DNA from: an uncultured Oscillospiraceae bacterium
Lineage (GTDB): Bacteria > Bacillota > Clostridia > Oscillospirales > Acutalibacteraceae
Direction of reading: 5' to 3'
DNA length: 64,000 nucleotides
Assembly: GCA_900540535.1 (NCBI GenBank)
Contig: UQGM01000006.1
Span: 16,943-80,942 of the forward strand
Shown here: positions 51,803 through 61,236 of the stretch, piece by piece
Layout: every line of letters starts with the position of its first letter
Position numbering within the stretch: the stretch's first letter is position 1
The notes under the pieces: generated by a model
What the model saw: the letters and a program-made list of their open reading frames with translations, nothing else
Told to the model about the DNA's origin: nothing
Databases searched by the model: none
Translations under genes and position numbers: made by a program

Positions 51803-51835
51803 CGCAATAAAAATTATTGCGGCTAAACAACGCAA
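51803..51835 (+). promoter_or_regulatory. Alternating CGCAA/TTGCG repeats before the lacZ ribosome site
   Basis: CGCAA (51803-51807), TTGCG (51817-51821) and CGCAA (51831-51835) are spaced exactly 14 bp apart. The first two extend to CGCAATAA/TTATTGCG. The middle arm can pair with either neighbour. The last arm touches the AGGAGG ribosome site (51837-51842), so the unit could be an operator or two alternative hairpins. Confidence 0.6.
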
Positions 51836-51850
51836 CAGGAGGAAAAAATA

Positions 51851-54800
51851 ATGTCAGTTAAATACGACTGGGAAAATCCTGCCGTAATCAAAAAGGGCAA
51901 AGAGGACGGACATGTTATCGCTATGCCATATGATGCTCCGGAAAAGGCTCTTGAAAGAGGCGATTCTCCCTATAAGCTAAGCCTCAACGGAAAATGGAAA
52001 TTCCACTGGCAGATGGGTCTTGAAAATATCCCTGCTAACTTTTACGGAAAGGACTTTGCAGACAGTGACTGGGATGAAATAACCGTTCCGTCAGTATGGC
52101 AGATGCAGGGTTACAGCAAGCCTTTCTATTATGCAAGTACATTCAGCCGTGCCTTCTCAATGAAGAAGAGCAAAATTCCATATATCAAGCATGATCTTCA
52201 GGAAATCGGCATTTACCGCAGAACCTTTACTGTTCCAGCCGATTGGGACGGCAGAGAGATCTTTCTCCATTTCGGCGCTGCAAAATCAGCACTTGTGGTC
52301 TATGTAAACGGAGAGTTCGTCGGCTATTCACAGGGCTCAATGACACCCCATGAATTTGATATTACAAAATATCTTGTAAGCGGTGAAAATCAGGTTACAG
52401 CTCAGATTTTCCGTTACAGCGACGGCTCATATCTTGAGGATCAGGATATGTGGTCACTTTGCGGAATTTACAGAGAGGTATATCTTTTTGCTGAGCCGAA
52501 AGCAGCTTTGAGAGATTTCTTTGTAAAGCCTGTTTTGGATGCAGAGTATAAAAATGCAGATGTCTTTACACAGATGACCGTTGTAAACTATGGCGGTGAA
52601 AGCAAAGATGTAAAGGTAAAGGCAGTGCTTTTGGATGAGGGCAAGGAGCTTCTTCTCGGTGAGGAAGAGGCAAAACTCGGCGCCGGTGAGAAAAAGGAAT
52701 TTAACTTTACCGCCCTTATGGAGTCACCCAAGAAGTGGTCAAGCGAGCACCCGAATCTTTACAATGTCCTTCTGAGCGTTGAAAGCGACGGCAAAACAAC
52801 ATATAAGTGCATAAGAACCGGTTTTAAAAAGGTTGAAATTGTAGGAGAAAAAATCCTTGTAAACGGCCAGCCCCTTATGATAAGAGGTACAAACCGTCAC
52901 GATTTTGACCCGGATAACGGCTGGGCAGTTCCGAGAGAGCGTTTTGTACAGGATCTTTCCCTTATGAAGAGATGCAACATCAACGCTATCAGAACAAGCC
53001 ACTATCCCGATGATCCTTATTTCTATGATCTGTGCGATGAGTACGGCTTCTGGGTAATGGATGAATGCGATCTCGAATCCCACGGTGTACGCAGAAAGGG
53101 AGTTCCCGGCAGCAATCCCGTATGGACTGACGCCTGCGTTGACAGAATGGAGAGAATGGTTCTCCGTGACAGAAACCATCCCTGTATCTTCATGTGGAGC
53201 CTTGGCAACGAGGCAGGTGACGGCAGCAACTTCATGGAGATGAGAAAAGCTGCTCTCCGCCTTGACGATACAAGAAAAATCCACTATGAGGGCGACTTTG
53301 ACCTTACAAAGAGCGATGTCATCAGCCGTATGTATCCCGTTGAGGATCAGATGTATAAATTAGGCCATAAAGAGCCCCTTACCATAGGCTGGTTCGATAA
53401 TATCGCCAATCAGCTTGCAGCTGACAATAAGCCTATTTCCGCCGATAAGTATGAGGGTAAGCCCGTTCTTATGTGCGAGTACGCCCATGCAATGGAAAAC
53501 AGCCTCGGTAACTTCCAGGAATACATGGATGATTTCGAGAAGTACGACAATATGTGCGGCGGATTCATCTGGGACTTTGTTGACCAGGCAATAAGAGTAA
53601 AGGCCGAGGACGGCGACCACTGGCTTTACGGAACCGATTACAGTGAAAACGACAACAAGTGGTGGACTCTTCCCATAAATACAACTGCTCTTACAGGCAG
53701 CAATACATATTTCTGCGCCAACGGTATTGTGGCAGCAGACAGAAAGCCTCATCCGTCATATTACGAGGTAAAGAAAGTTTACGCTGAGGTAAAGGTTCTC
53801 GATAAGGATTCAGCAAACGGCGTTGTAACTTTCCGCAATAAGCAGCTTTTCTCAGACCTTTCCGATTTTGCAGTTACATGGAAGATAACAGCAGACGGCG
53901 AAGAGGTAGAGAACGGAGTTCTCGATGAAAAGGCATATGCAGATATAGCTCCTCTTTCCGACAGAGATGTGACTATTCCCTTTGATAGTGCAAAGTTCCC
54001 GGCAGAGGGTGAAATAGTTCTCACTGTTTCATTCCTTACAAAGAGCGATAAGCCCTGGGCAAAGGCAGGCTATGAGCAGGCATGGGATCAGTTTGTTCTC
54101 AGAGAGAGCAAAGCTCCCGTTGCTTCTGAGGCAACAGAAAAGGTAACTGTAAGCAAAACAGGCAGTGATGTTTCCGTAAGCGGAGACAACTGGCAGGCTG
54201 AGATAAAAGGCGGAGCACTTGCTTCCCTTGTCTACGGCGGAAAAGAGCTTCTTAAAACTCCCATGCGTCCCAGCTATTACAGAGCTCTTACAGATAACGA
54301 TATAGACTACCTTAACTTTACAGTTCCGCTTATTCCTTTCCATCCTCTTTACCGCTGGAAGAGAACAGCAAAGAAGATCTGTGCAAAGAATGTGGAAGTT
54401 GTAAATAAGGCTAACGGAGCAGTTGCAGTTAATGTTATCTGGAATGCTCCCCTTATGAAGGACGTTAAGACTGAGTATGTTTTCCATGAAAACGGAAAAA
54501 TTGATATTACTCACAGCGGTACACCTTCAGCTCTCGATATGCTTAAATTCGGTACACAGATGGGTCTTAAAAAGGAATACTGCAACGCCAAATGGTACGG
54601 CAGAGGACCTCACGAGACATACTGCGACAGAAAGACAGGCGGTAAGATTGCAATCCATGAGCTCAGTGTCGCAGACCTTGAGCATCACTACATGAGACCT
54701 CAGGAGAACGCAAACCGTACCGATGTAAGAACTCTTTCTCTTACAAACGATAAGGGCGAGGGAATAAAGGTAACAGGCATCAGCGCACCTTTCTATTTCA

Positions 54801-55006
54801 GCGCATGGCACTACACAGTAGAGGAACTCGATAATGCAGAGCATATCCATGAGCTTCCCCATAAGGATATTACAACCCTTAACATCGACCATTTACAGAG
54901 AGGTGTCGGCGGCGATATGCCCGGTTCAGCATGTCTGCGTGAGCCCTATATCATGCATAAGGGCACAACATACAGCTATTCATTCTCAGTTGAGCCTGTA
55001 AAATAA
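51851..55006 (+). CDS. lacZ: Beta-galactosidase, LacZ type (GH2)
   Basis: A 1051-residue GH2 enzyme with the full LacZ domain order: jelly-roll sugar-binding domain, Ig-like domain, TIM barrel (about 330-620), a second Ig-like domain and the C-terminal beta-sandwich (about 770-1045). The acid/base is E454 (WSLGNEAGD) and the nucleophile E543 (MCEYAHAMENSLGN). It hydrolyses lactose or other beta-galactosides. There is no signal peptide, so it is cytoplasmic. AGGAGG is 8 nt from the ATG. It lies in a small glycan region with a GH30 enzyme and a lectin. Confidence 0.95.
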   Translation: MSVKYDWENPAVIKKGKEDGHVIAMPYDAPEKALERGDSPYKLSLNGKWKFHWQMGLENIPANFYGKDFADSDWDEITVPSVWQMQGYSKPFYYASTFSRAFSMKKSKIPYIKHDLQEIGIYRRTFTVPADWDGREIFLHFGAAKSALVVYVNGEFVGYSQGSMTPHEFDITKYLVSGENQVTAQIFRYSDGSYLEDQDMWSLCGIYREVYLFAEPKAALRDFFVKPVLDAEYKNADVFTQMTVVNYGGESKDVKVKAVLLDEGKELLLGEEEAKLGAGEKKEFNFTALMESPKKWSSEHPNLYNVLLSVESDGKTTYKCIRTGFKKVEIVGEKILVNGQPLMIRGTNRHDFDPDNGWAVPRERFVQDLSLMKRCNINAIRTSHYPDDPYFYDLCDEYGFWVMDECDLESHGVRRKGVPGSNPVWTDACVDRMERMVLRDRNHPCIFMWSLGNEAGDGSNFMEMRKAALRLDDTRKIHYEGDFDLTKSDVISRMYPVEDQMYKLGHKEPLTIGWFDNIANQLAADNKPISADKYEGKPVLMCEYAHAMENSLGNFQEYMDDFEKYDNMCGGFIWDFVDQAIRVKAEDGDHWLYGTDYSENDNKWWTLPINTTALTGSNTYFCANGIVAADRKPHPSYYEVKKVYAEVKVLDKDSANGVVTFRNKQLFSDLSDFAVTWKITADGEEVENGVLDEKAYADIAPLSDRDVTIPFDSAKFPAEGEIVLTVSFLTKSDKPWAKAGYEQAWDQFVLRESKAPVASEATEKVTVSKTGSDVSVSGDNWQAEIKGGALASLVYGGKELLKTPMRPSYYRALTDNDIDYLNFTVPLIPFHPLYRWKRTAKKICAKNVEVVNKANGAVAVNVIWNAPLMKDVKTEYVFHENGKIDITHSGTPSALDMLKFGTQMGLKKEYCNAKWYGRGPHETYCDRKTGGKIAIHELSVADLEHHYMRPQENANRTDVRTLSLTNDKGEGIKVTGISAPFYFSAWHYTVEELDNAEHIHELPHKDITTLNIDHLQRGVGGDMPGSACLREPYIMHKGTTYSYSFSVEPVK

Positions 55007-55046
55007 TGGTCACTGATTAAAAGCTGAAAGATTAAAGCTAAAATAC

Positions 55047-55085
55047 AAAAAGCACATTTACAGCTCAGGCTGTAAATGTGCTTTT
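55047..55085. terminator. Bidirectional terminator after lacZ
   Basis: AAAAAGCACATTTACAGC pairs with GCTGTAAATGTGCTTTT around TCAG. Confidence 0.92.
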
Positions 55086-55117
55086 ACTTTGCACTTAAAG
55101 TTCTGTTAAAAAGAAAA

Positions 55118-55627
55118 TTAAATATATTCTTCTAAAAGTTTTCTGTTCTCCTCGCTGAGATTAAGATAATCATCGGGAGCTGAAAGAGTTTCTCTTATTA
55201 TAAACGAAAGGGACCATCTGTCCGAGTAATCCTTTGCGCTGTCGTCACGGTACGGATTTTCCGAAAGTAACTTCAGCACCTCTTTTATGATCTCGGTGTT
55301 TCCTGTTTTCACAAGTCTTTTGAGAATAAATACAATACTGTATTTATAGGTGTTGAGCTCTCCGAAAACTGTTTTTCTTAAATCGGGATTATTTAAAATT
55401 ACCGGTATAAGAAAATCCTTTGATTTTTTATGGAGCAAAAATCTCGTAACGCATCTTGCGGTGCTGGCACTTTTTCCACGCACGGCAAAATCTTCACGGT
55501 GACTTTTTAAAAACTCCTTCACAAATTCTAAGGCCTCTTCAGGTGAAGACGAGGTAAGGGAATCTATGTAATCCCCTACGGCTCTTTCGTTTTGGGGCAG
55601 GGTTAGGGTAAGAAATGAGTTTTCCAT
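55118..55627 (-). CDS. Hypothetical helical protein in the murD operon
   Basis: A 169-residue soluble protein made of predicted helices that look like HEAT-type repeats (for example SPEEALEFVKEFLKSH, IIKEVLKLLSENP). No catalytic motif or membrane segment is visible and I do not recognise a family. Its start shares one base with the murD stop codon (TAATG), so the two are translationally coupled. It ends the operon murL, murD and this gene. Confidence 0.75.
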   Translation of the reverse strand: MENSFLTLTLPQNERAVGDYIDSLTSSSPEEALEFVKEFLKSHREDFAVRGKSASTARCVTRFLLHKKSKDFLIPVILNNPDLRKTVFGELNTYKYSIVFILKRLVKTGNTEIIKEVLKLLSENPYRDDSAKDYSDRWSLSFIIRETLSAPDDYLNLSEENRKLLEEYI

Positions 55628-56934
55628 TATTTCTCTCCCAGCTTTTTAATAAGGCTTTTGTAGTGTTCGCCTTTTTCTTCAAAGTTTTTGTATCTGTTAT
55701 AACTTGAAGCGGCAGGTGAGAGAAGACAGATTTTTCCGTTTTCTGTAAACTCGAAAGCTGCTTTTACAGCCTCTTCCATATCCTTTGCAATGATAATATT
55801 CTTATCGCTGCCCATTTCTTTAAGGCTGTTTCCTATGGCATGGCCTGTTTCAGGAAGGCAAATGATGTTATCCACATTACAGCCTGAAAGATCTTTCATA
55901 AAGTCGCTGTAATCGAGTCCTCTGTCGTTGCCGCCGATTATAAGGCTGCCGACCTTTTTAAGAGCTTCAACGGCGCACATAACAGCTTCGGGAATAGTTG
56001 CAATTGAGTCATTGTAAAAAGTTATGCCCTTGTACGTTCCCACATTTTCCATGCGGTGAGGGATTCCGTCAAAGGATTCAATTCCTGCACGGATGAATTT
56101 ATCCTCAATTCCGAGGGCTCTTGCGGCAGTGGCTGCAAGGAGAATGTCAAAACGGTTGTGACGGCCTAAAAGTCGGGGATTGCAGGATACAAGCTCTTTA
56201 AGGAACGGGTCTTTTTCCGCATCCTCTGCGCTTATGCCGATTTTCTTAGACTTAATTTCACTTTCGTCAATAAACTCTGAAATTCCCTGATCAGCGTTAT
56301 AGATAAAAATATCATTTTCCTTTTGGTTTTTGACTATATTGAGCTTTGCGTTTACATATCCCTTAAAGCCGTTATAGTGGTCAAGGTGTTCGGGATATAC
56401 GTTTGTGAGAACGCCGATGTGAGGGGATGTTCTTGTAAACTCAAGCTGATGGGACGAAAGCTCAATTACGGGAATCATCTTTTCCGCATTGCCGAGGCTT
56501 TCAAAAACAGGCACACCGATGTTGCCGATAAGAGCAGTGTTTATGCCGGCAGCCTTGAGGATAAGATAAGTGAGGGTGGAAGTGGTGGTCTTGCCCTTTG
56601 TGCCTGTAATTCCTATGCACTTACATCCGCCGAACTTTAAAAACAGATCAGTCTGGCAGGTAACTGTTACATTTTCCTTTATTTCAACGTCCCTTACGGA
56701 AATTCCGGGGCTTTTTATGACCACTTCAAAGTCGTTGATAGCGGACATATATCCGTCACCGCAGAAGAGGCTGACGTTTTTATCCTCAATGGTTACAGGG
56801 AATTTATCTGCAATTGAGATTTCCTTTTCGGGTAAAAACTCTCTTATAAGGCGATAGGTTGAACGTCCCTCTCTGCCAAAGCCGAGAATGAGCACAGACC
56901 TTTCTCTTAAATAATCAATTAGAGGCTGAAACAT
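55627..56934 (-). CDS. murD: UDP-N-acetylmuramoylalanine-glutamate ligase (MurD family)
   Basis: A 435-residue Mur ligase with ATP-binding GITGTKGKTTTS, IELSSHQLE, NVYPEHLDHY, GRHNRFDILLAATAA, and the C-terminal domain with DGIPHRMENVG and LLSPAASSYNRYKNFEEKG. Classical MurD adds D-glutamate to UDP-MurNAc-L-Ala. The gene overlaps by 20 nt with an upstream gene resembling MurL, the epimerase that works with MurD2 in Xanthomonas. This enzyme may therefore add L-glutamate instead. Sequence alone does not settle which isomer it uses. Confidence 0.9.
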   Translation of the reverse strand: MFQPLIDYLRERSVLILGFGREGRSTYRLIREFLPEKEISIADKFPVTIEDKNVSLFCGDGYMSAINDFEVVIKSPGISVRDVEIKENVTVTCQTDLFLKFGGCKCIGITGTKGKTTTSTLTYLILKAAGINTALIGNIGVPVFESLGNAEKMIPVIELSSHQLEFTRTSPHIGVLTNVYPEHLDHYNGFKGYVNAKLNIVKNQKENDIFIYNADQGISEFIDESEIKSKKIGISAEDAEKDPFLKELVSCNPRLLGRHNRFDILLAATAARALGIEDKFIRAGIESFDGIPHRMENVGTYKGITFYNDSIATIPEAVMCAVEALKKVGSLIIGGNDRGLDYSDFMKDLSGCNVDNIICLPETGHAIGNSLKEMGSDKNIIIAKDMEEAVKAAFEFTENGKICLLSPAASSYNRYKNFEEKGEHYKSLIKKLGEK

Positions 56935-58300
56935 AGTTATACATCTCCGTAATATATTTTTTAAACTTTTCCGGTACTGCGTGTTCGTCGTTCATTTCAC
57001 TGAGCATTGATTCTCCCCCTGCTATTTCAGAGGTTTTAAAGTTCTCAGAAAAATACTTTAAGAGAACAGGGAATTTAAGTCCCTCTTCTTTGTACTTTTC
57101 GGCAGTAAGGGAAAGGGCATATACAATTTCCGAAACTGTGCCCACACACTCAAAGGGCTTTACAGGACTTAAACCTACAAGACCCTTGAAAGTTTCTGTC
57201 ATATCCTCAGCGTCAAGCATATCCCTGCCGAAAATTCCGGCAAGCCTTTTGGGTTCAATAAAGGGAGAAAGAATAGAATAGACAAAAAGACATTTCGGAC
57301 AGTCAGCGCACCAAACGTCTGTCTTGCTTCCTAAATTGCAGCTTTGGAACACGTCAAAATATTTTTCGCTCTTTGTGAACATCTTGGCAATCTGAAGCTC
57401 GCTGAAAGGTCTTAAAAGGCTGAAATAATATATTTTGTCTGTGATATTCCGCTTTACGTAGTCTCTGAAATCCTGCTCAAATTCATAGGATTTTGAGTAC
57501 TGGTGATTTATTTCAGTGCCGCTTATATTTGCCTCATTGGCGCTTGATTCGTTAGAGAGAATTATATATTCTCCGCCTGAAAGATAAGCACAGTAAAGAG
57601 CCGAAAAAGCCACAACCGCCGAAAAAGGAGTGTGTCCGTTTAAAAAGCCCTGACGGTTAAGCTCCAAAAGCTCTCTGTCGATTGTACGCTTTACAAAAAA
57701 TATTTCGTCCTCATCGTATCTTGCACAGGCAGCAGAGCGGGATCTCGCTCCGCCGGGATTTATCATATAGCATCGGTTCTGCTTTTTTAAATCTGAAAGC
57801 AGCTCTAAGGTTACATTTGAATCCTTTCCTCCGCCTACGGGGATTAAATTAAGTCCCGCTGTTTTTATGTCGAAAGGTGTATTTGCCTTTCTTTCTGCGC
57901 ACTCTATTTCCATAAAGGAACCGAAATCCGTTTCGATGGAGTTGCGGTAGAAAAACTCTCCTAATCCGTTAAAGTAAAGCTTTTTCCACCAGAGCTTATC
58001 CTCTTCGCTTAAAGCTCCGCACTCTATTTTGACTTTGGGGCAGCATGCGCTTTTCCAGTAGCTGACAAGCTCCACAAGTCCCATGGAAAAAATGATTTCA
58101 TATCCTGCGCCCTCATTCCACGGATTTATGATGCTCATGTTCGTCGTGTTGACTTTAAGTGTGGGATGAAATTCGCAGAGGTTTTCTATTTTAAAATTGT
58201 AGGTAATGTTTATGGCGTTATCTTCTTTTTGAGCAGTAAAGCCCTCATAAATGAAAGTTTTGTATTTGCTGCGCAGCTCATTGAAGGTATGGTTTCCCAT
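56915..58300 (-). CDS. murL: MurL-like UDP-MurNAc-L-Ala-L-Glu epimerase
   Basis: A 461-residue protein with a PP-loop-like nucleotide motif PVGGGKDS (154-161), NGHTPFSA (221-228), SNESSANEAN (249-258), NHQYSKS (265-271), YFSLLRPFSEL and a Cys cluster (C321, C331, C334, C337, in VWCADCPKC). These features match what I remember of MurL, described in Xanthomonas as an ATP-dependent epimerase that converts the terminal L-Glu of UDP-MurNAc-L-Ala-L-Glu to D-Glu. The 20-nt overlap with a MurD family gene strongly supports this. The identification is from memory, not a database search. It has its own promoter. Confidence 0.78.
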   Translation of the reverse strand: MGNHTFNELRSKYKTFIYEGFTAQKEDNAINITYNFKIENLCEFHPTLKVNTTNMSIINPWNEGAGYEIIFSMGLVELVSYWKSACCPKVKIECGALSEEDKLWWKKLYFNGLGEFFYRNSIETDFGSFMEIECAERKANTPFDIKTAGLNLIPVGGGKDSNVTLELLSDLKKQNRCYMINPGGARSRSAACARYDEDEIFFVKRTIDRELLELNRQGFLNGHTPFSAVVAFSALYCAYLSGGEYIILSNESSANEANISGTEINHQYSKSYEFEQDFRDYVKRNITDKIYYFSLLRPFSELQIAKMFTKSEKYFDVFQSCNLGSKTDVWCADCPKCLFVYSILSPFIEPKRLAGIFGRDMLDAEDMTETFKGLVGLSPVKPFECVGTVSEIVYALSLTAEKYKEEGLKFPVLLKYFSENFKTSEIAGGESMLSEMNDEHAVPEKFKKYITEMYNYVSASN

Positions 58301-58348
58301 AGTTGCACACCGCCTTTCCTTTAAAATTAAAAATATTTATTCTTTAAA

Positions 58349-58377
58349 ATTTTATCAGAGGATAGCCGCAGAGTCAA
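58349..58377 (-). promoter_or_regulatory. Promoter of the murL-murD operon
   Basis: Minus strand TTGACT (58372-58377), 17-bp spacer, TAAAAT (58349-58354). Confidence 0.78.
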
Positions 58378-58459
58378 GGGAAAGAGGCTTTGCTTATAAA
58401 GGCGAAAGGTGCGATTTTAAGGCGATTTAAACAAAATAAGGGCATAGCTTAAATTTACT

Positions 58460-58482
58460 TGACGTATTTTGTGACGTATTTT
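58460..58482. repeat. Two direct repeats TGACGTATTTT upstream of typA
   Basis: TGACGTATTTT occurs at 58460-58470 and 58472-58482, a period of 12 bp, 20-45 bp upstream of the typA -35 box. TTGACG at 58459 with TATTTA 17 bp on could also be a second promoter. Confidence 0.6.
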
Positions 58483-58503
58483 ATTTATATTCCTATTATC
58501 TCG

Positions 58504-58532
58504 TTGCGGAAAAAATAAGATGATGCTATAAT
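58504..58532 (+). promoter_or_regulatory. Promoter of typA
   Basis: TTGCGG (58504-58509), 17-bp spacer, TATAAT (58527-58532) with a TGC extension in front of the -10. Confidence 0.8.
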
Positions 58533-58575
58533 AATCAGTTGTGTAATAAAAGAGTATTAAGTGAAGGTGAAAATT

Positions 58576-60399
58576 TTGGAGAAAGCAAGAGAAAATCTTA
58601 GAAACATTGCTATTATCGCCCACGTTGACCACGGTAAGACAACCTTAGTAGATCAGATGCTCAAACAGAGCGGTATTTTCCGTTCAAACGAGCAGGTTGC
58701 AGAGCGTGTTATGGACTCTAACGACCTTGAGCGTGAAAGAGGAATTACAATTCTTTCCAAGAATACAGCAATTCATTACAAGGATACTAAAATCAATATA
58801 GTTGACACTCCCGGCCATGCCGATTTCGGCGGCGAGGTTGAGCGAATACTGATGATGGTTGACGGTGTTCTGCTTCTTGTTGACGCTTTCGAGGGATGTA
58901 TGCCTCAGACAAGATTTGTTCTTAAGAAGGCATTGGGACTTCATAAAAAGGCAATTGTAGTTGTAAATAAAATTGACCGTCCCGGCGCAAGACCCGCAGA
59001 GGTTATAGACGAAGTTCTCGACCTTTTCATTGAGCTTGGCGCAGATGACGATCAGCTTGAATTCCCCGTTGTATACGCTTCGGGCAGAGAGGGATATTCT
59101 TCCCTTGACCCGGAAGCCAGAGAAGGCGATATGCGTCCTCTTCTTGACGCTATTCTTGAAAATATCGATCCTCCCGTAGGCGATTCCGATGCTCCTTTGC
59201 AGATTCGCTTTTCGAGCCTCGACTACGACGACTATGTGGGCAGAATCGGTGTCGGCAGAGTTGAAAGAGGTAATGTCAAAGAGGGACAGAGCGCCGTACT
59301 TTGCCACAGTGACGGAACAAACGAGAATGTCAGAATTTCAAAGCTTTATCAGTTTGAAGGCCTTAAAAGAGTTGAGGTAAAGAGCGCAGATATAGGCGAT
59401 CTTATCTGTGTTTCCGGTCTTGCAGATATCAATATCGGCGAAACTGTTTGTGACCCCGACTGCATTGAGCCTCTTCCTTTCATTAAAATAGACGAGCCCA
59501 CTCTTTCAATGAACTTTATTGTCAATAACAGCCCCTTTGCGGGACAGGACGGCAAATATGTCACATCCCGTAATCTTAGAGACAGACTTTTTAAAGAGGT
59601 TGAGACTAACGTCAGCATGAAGGTTGAGGAAACCGAGTCAACCGATACCTTTAAGGTATCCGGCAGAGGTGAGCTTCATCTTTCAATACTTATTGAAACC
59701 ATGCGCCGTGAGGGATATGAATTCCAGGTATCAAGACCCAAGGTTATTATGAAGGAAGAAAACGGAGTTCTCCTTGAGCCTATGGAGCTTCTCATAATCG
59801 AAGTTCCCGAGCAGTATGTGGGCGCTGTTATGGAAAAGCTCGGCTCGCGTAAGGCTGAAATTGAGAACATGGGTACAAGAGATTCCGGCACATGCCACCT
59901 TGAGTTCAAAATCCCCGCAAGAGGACTTATCGGTTACCGCTCAGAGTTTATGACCGATACAAACGGAAACGGTATTATAAACCAGCTCTTCAGCGGATAC
60001 GAACCCTATAAGGGAGACATCAAGACAAGGGAAAGAGGTTCCATTGTCGTTCACGAAACAGGTGAGTCCACAGGCTACGGACTTTTCAATACTCAGGACA
60101 GAGGCCGTCTGTTTATCGGACCCGGTGTACCTGTTTATGAGGGCATGATAGTCGGCGAATGTGCAAAGAATGAGGACGTTGTATGTAACGTCTGCAAGAA
60201 AAAGCAGATGACAAATACCCGTGCGGCAGGCTCTGACGACGCTCTTCGTCTTGTTCCTCCCACAACACTCAGCCTTGAGCAGTCCATGGAGTTTATCGGC
60301 GACGATGAGCTTCTTGAGATTACTCCCCATAATATCAGACTTCGCAAGAAGATTCTTTCAAAAGAACAGCGCATGAAGCAGCAGTTCAGAAAGAACTGA
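58576..60399 (+). CDS. typA: GTP-binding protein TypA/BipA
   Basis: A 607-residue translational GTPase of the EF-G family. G1 is AHVDHGKTTLVD, G2/G3 are RGITI and DTPGHADFGGE, G4 is NKIDRPGA. Domains III, V and the BipA-specific C-terminus are present (for example FNTQDRGRLFIGPG and PPTTLSLEQSMEFIG). TypA acts on ribosome assembly and translation under stress. I start at TTG 58576, 6 nt behind AAGGTG, which gives the usual short N-terminus; the in-frame GTG at 58561 is five codons earlier and has no ribosome site. Confidence 0.95.
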   Translation: MEKARENLRNIAIIAHVDHGKTTLVDQMLKQSGIFRSNEQVAERVMDSNDLERERGITILSKNTAIHYKDTKINIVDTPGHADFGGEVERILMMVDGVLLLVDAFEGCMPQTRFVLKKALGLHKKAIVVVNKIDRPGARPAEVIDEVLDLFIELGADDDQLEFPVVYASGREGYSSLDPEAREGDMRPLLDAILENIDPPVGDSDAPLQIRFSSLDYDDYVGRIGVGRVERGNVKEGQSAVLCHSDGTNENVRISKLYQFEGLKRVEVKSADIGDLICVSGLADINIGETVCDPDCIEPLPFIKIDEPTLSMNFIVNNSPFAGQDGKYVTSRNLRDRLFKEVETNVSMKVEETESTDTFKVSGRGELHLSILIETMRREGYEFQVSRPKVIMKEENGVLLEPMELLIIEVPEQYVGAVMEKLGSRKAEIENMGTRDSGTCHLEFKIPARGLIGYRSEFMTDTNGNGIINQLFSGYEPYKGDIKTRERGSIVVHETGESTGYGLFNTQDRGRLFIGPGVPVYEGMIVGECAKNEDVVCNVCKKKQMTNTRAAGSDDALRLVPPTTLSLEQSMEFIGDDELLEITPHNIRLRKKILSKEQRMKQQFRKN

Positions 60400-60430
60400 T
60401 TGCAGGATAAAAAGAAAGGCGGTAATTGTT

Positions 60431-61222
60431 TTGATTATAGATTTTCACACCCATGCATTTCCCGATAAGCTTGCGGTTAAGGCAATGCCGCTTTTATCAA
60501 AAGCTGCAGGCGGTGTAAAGCCAAATCATGAGGGAAACATTTCCTCACTTAAGGAAAAAATCAAAGAACAGGGCTGCGATATGGCGGTAGTGCTCAATAT
60601 TGCAACAAATCCTCATCAGGAGCAGAATGTAAACCGCTTTGCAGTGGAAATAAACAAGGATAATATAATTTCTTTCGGTTCAGTTCATCCTGACAGTCCC
60701 AATGCCTTTGAGGAACTCAGCTTCCTTAAAGAGAACGGAATCAAGGGAATAAAGCTGCATCCTGATTATCAGAACTTTTTTGTAGATGAGGAAAGACTTT
60801 TTCCTCTCTATGAAAAAATAGCCTCCATGGGTTTTATAACAGTATTCCACGCAGGAATCGATATCGGATATCCTGATCCGGTTCACTGCACCCCTGAAAG
60901 ACTTAAAAGAGCGCTTCCGGTATTCGGCGGTGCTCCTGTTATAGCTGCTCACATGGGCGGATGGCTTATGTGGAAGGATGTTTTAAAATATCTTTGCGGA
61001 GAAAATGTGTATTTTGATACAGCGTTTTCTTCTTCGAGAATGCCTCCCGATTATGCTGCTGAGATTATAAAAACTCACGGCAGCGATAAGGTGATTTTCG
61101 GCAGTGATATGCCCTGGGGAAAGACAGAGGATGAAATAAACTTTGTCCGCTCTCTTAAAATCTCCGATGAGGATAAGGAAAAAATCCTTTCAGAGAATGC
61201 AGTAAAGCTGCTGGGTCTTTAA
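60431..61222 (+). CDS. Amidohydrolase-2-family TIM-barrel metal hydrolase
   Basis: A 263-residue hydrolase with the metal motif HTH in DFHTHAF (H6, H8), IKLHPDYQNF, VFHAGID, AAHMGGW and the catalytic Asp in FGSDMPWG. This is the pattern of amidohydrolase-2 enzymes such as decarboxylases and lactonases; the substrate cannot be named. It begins with TTG 60431 behind AAAGGCGG. It follows typA by 31 nt and precedes the pentapeptide gene by 14 nt, so the three may be one transcript. Confidence 0.88.
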   Translation: MIIDFHTHAFPDKLAVKAMPLLSKAAGGVKPNHEGNISSLKEKIKEQGCDMAVVLNIATNPHQEQNVNRFAVEINKDNIISFGSVHPDSPNAFEELSFLKENGIKGIKLHPDYQNFFVDEERLFPLYEKIASMGFITVFHAGIDIGYPDPVHCTPERLKRALPVFGGAPVIAAHMGGWLMWKDVLKYLCGENVYFDTAFSSSRMPPDYAAEIIKTHGSDKVIFGSDMPWGKTEDEINFVRSLKISDEDKEKILSENAVKLLGL

Positions 61223-61236
61223 TTTGGAGAGCTTTT

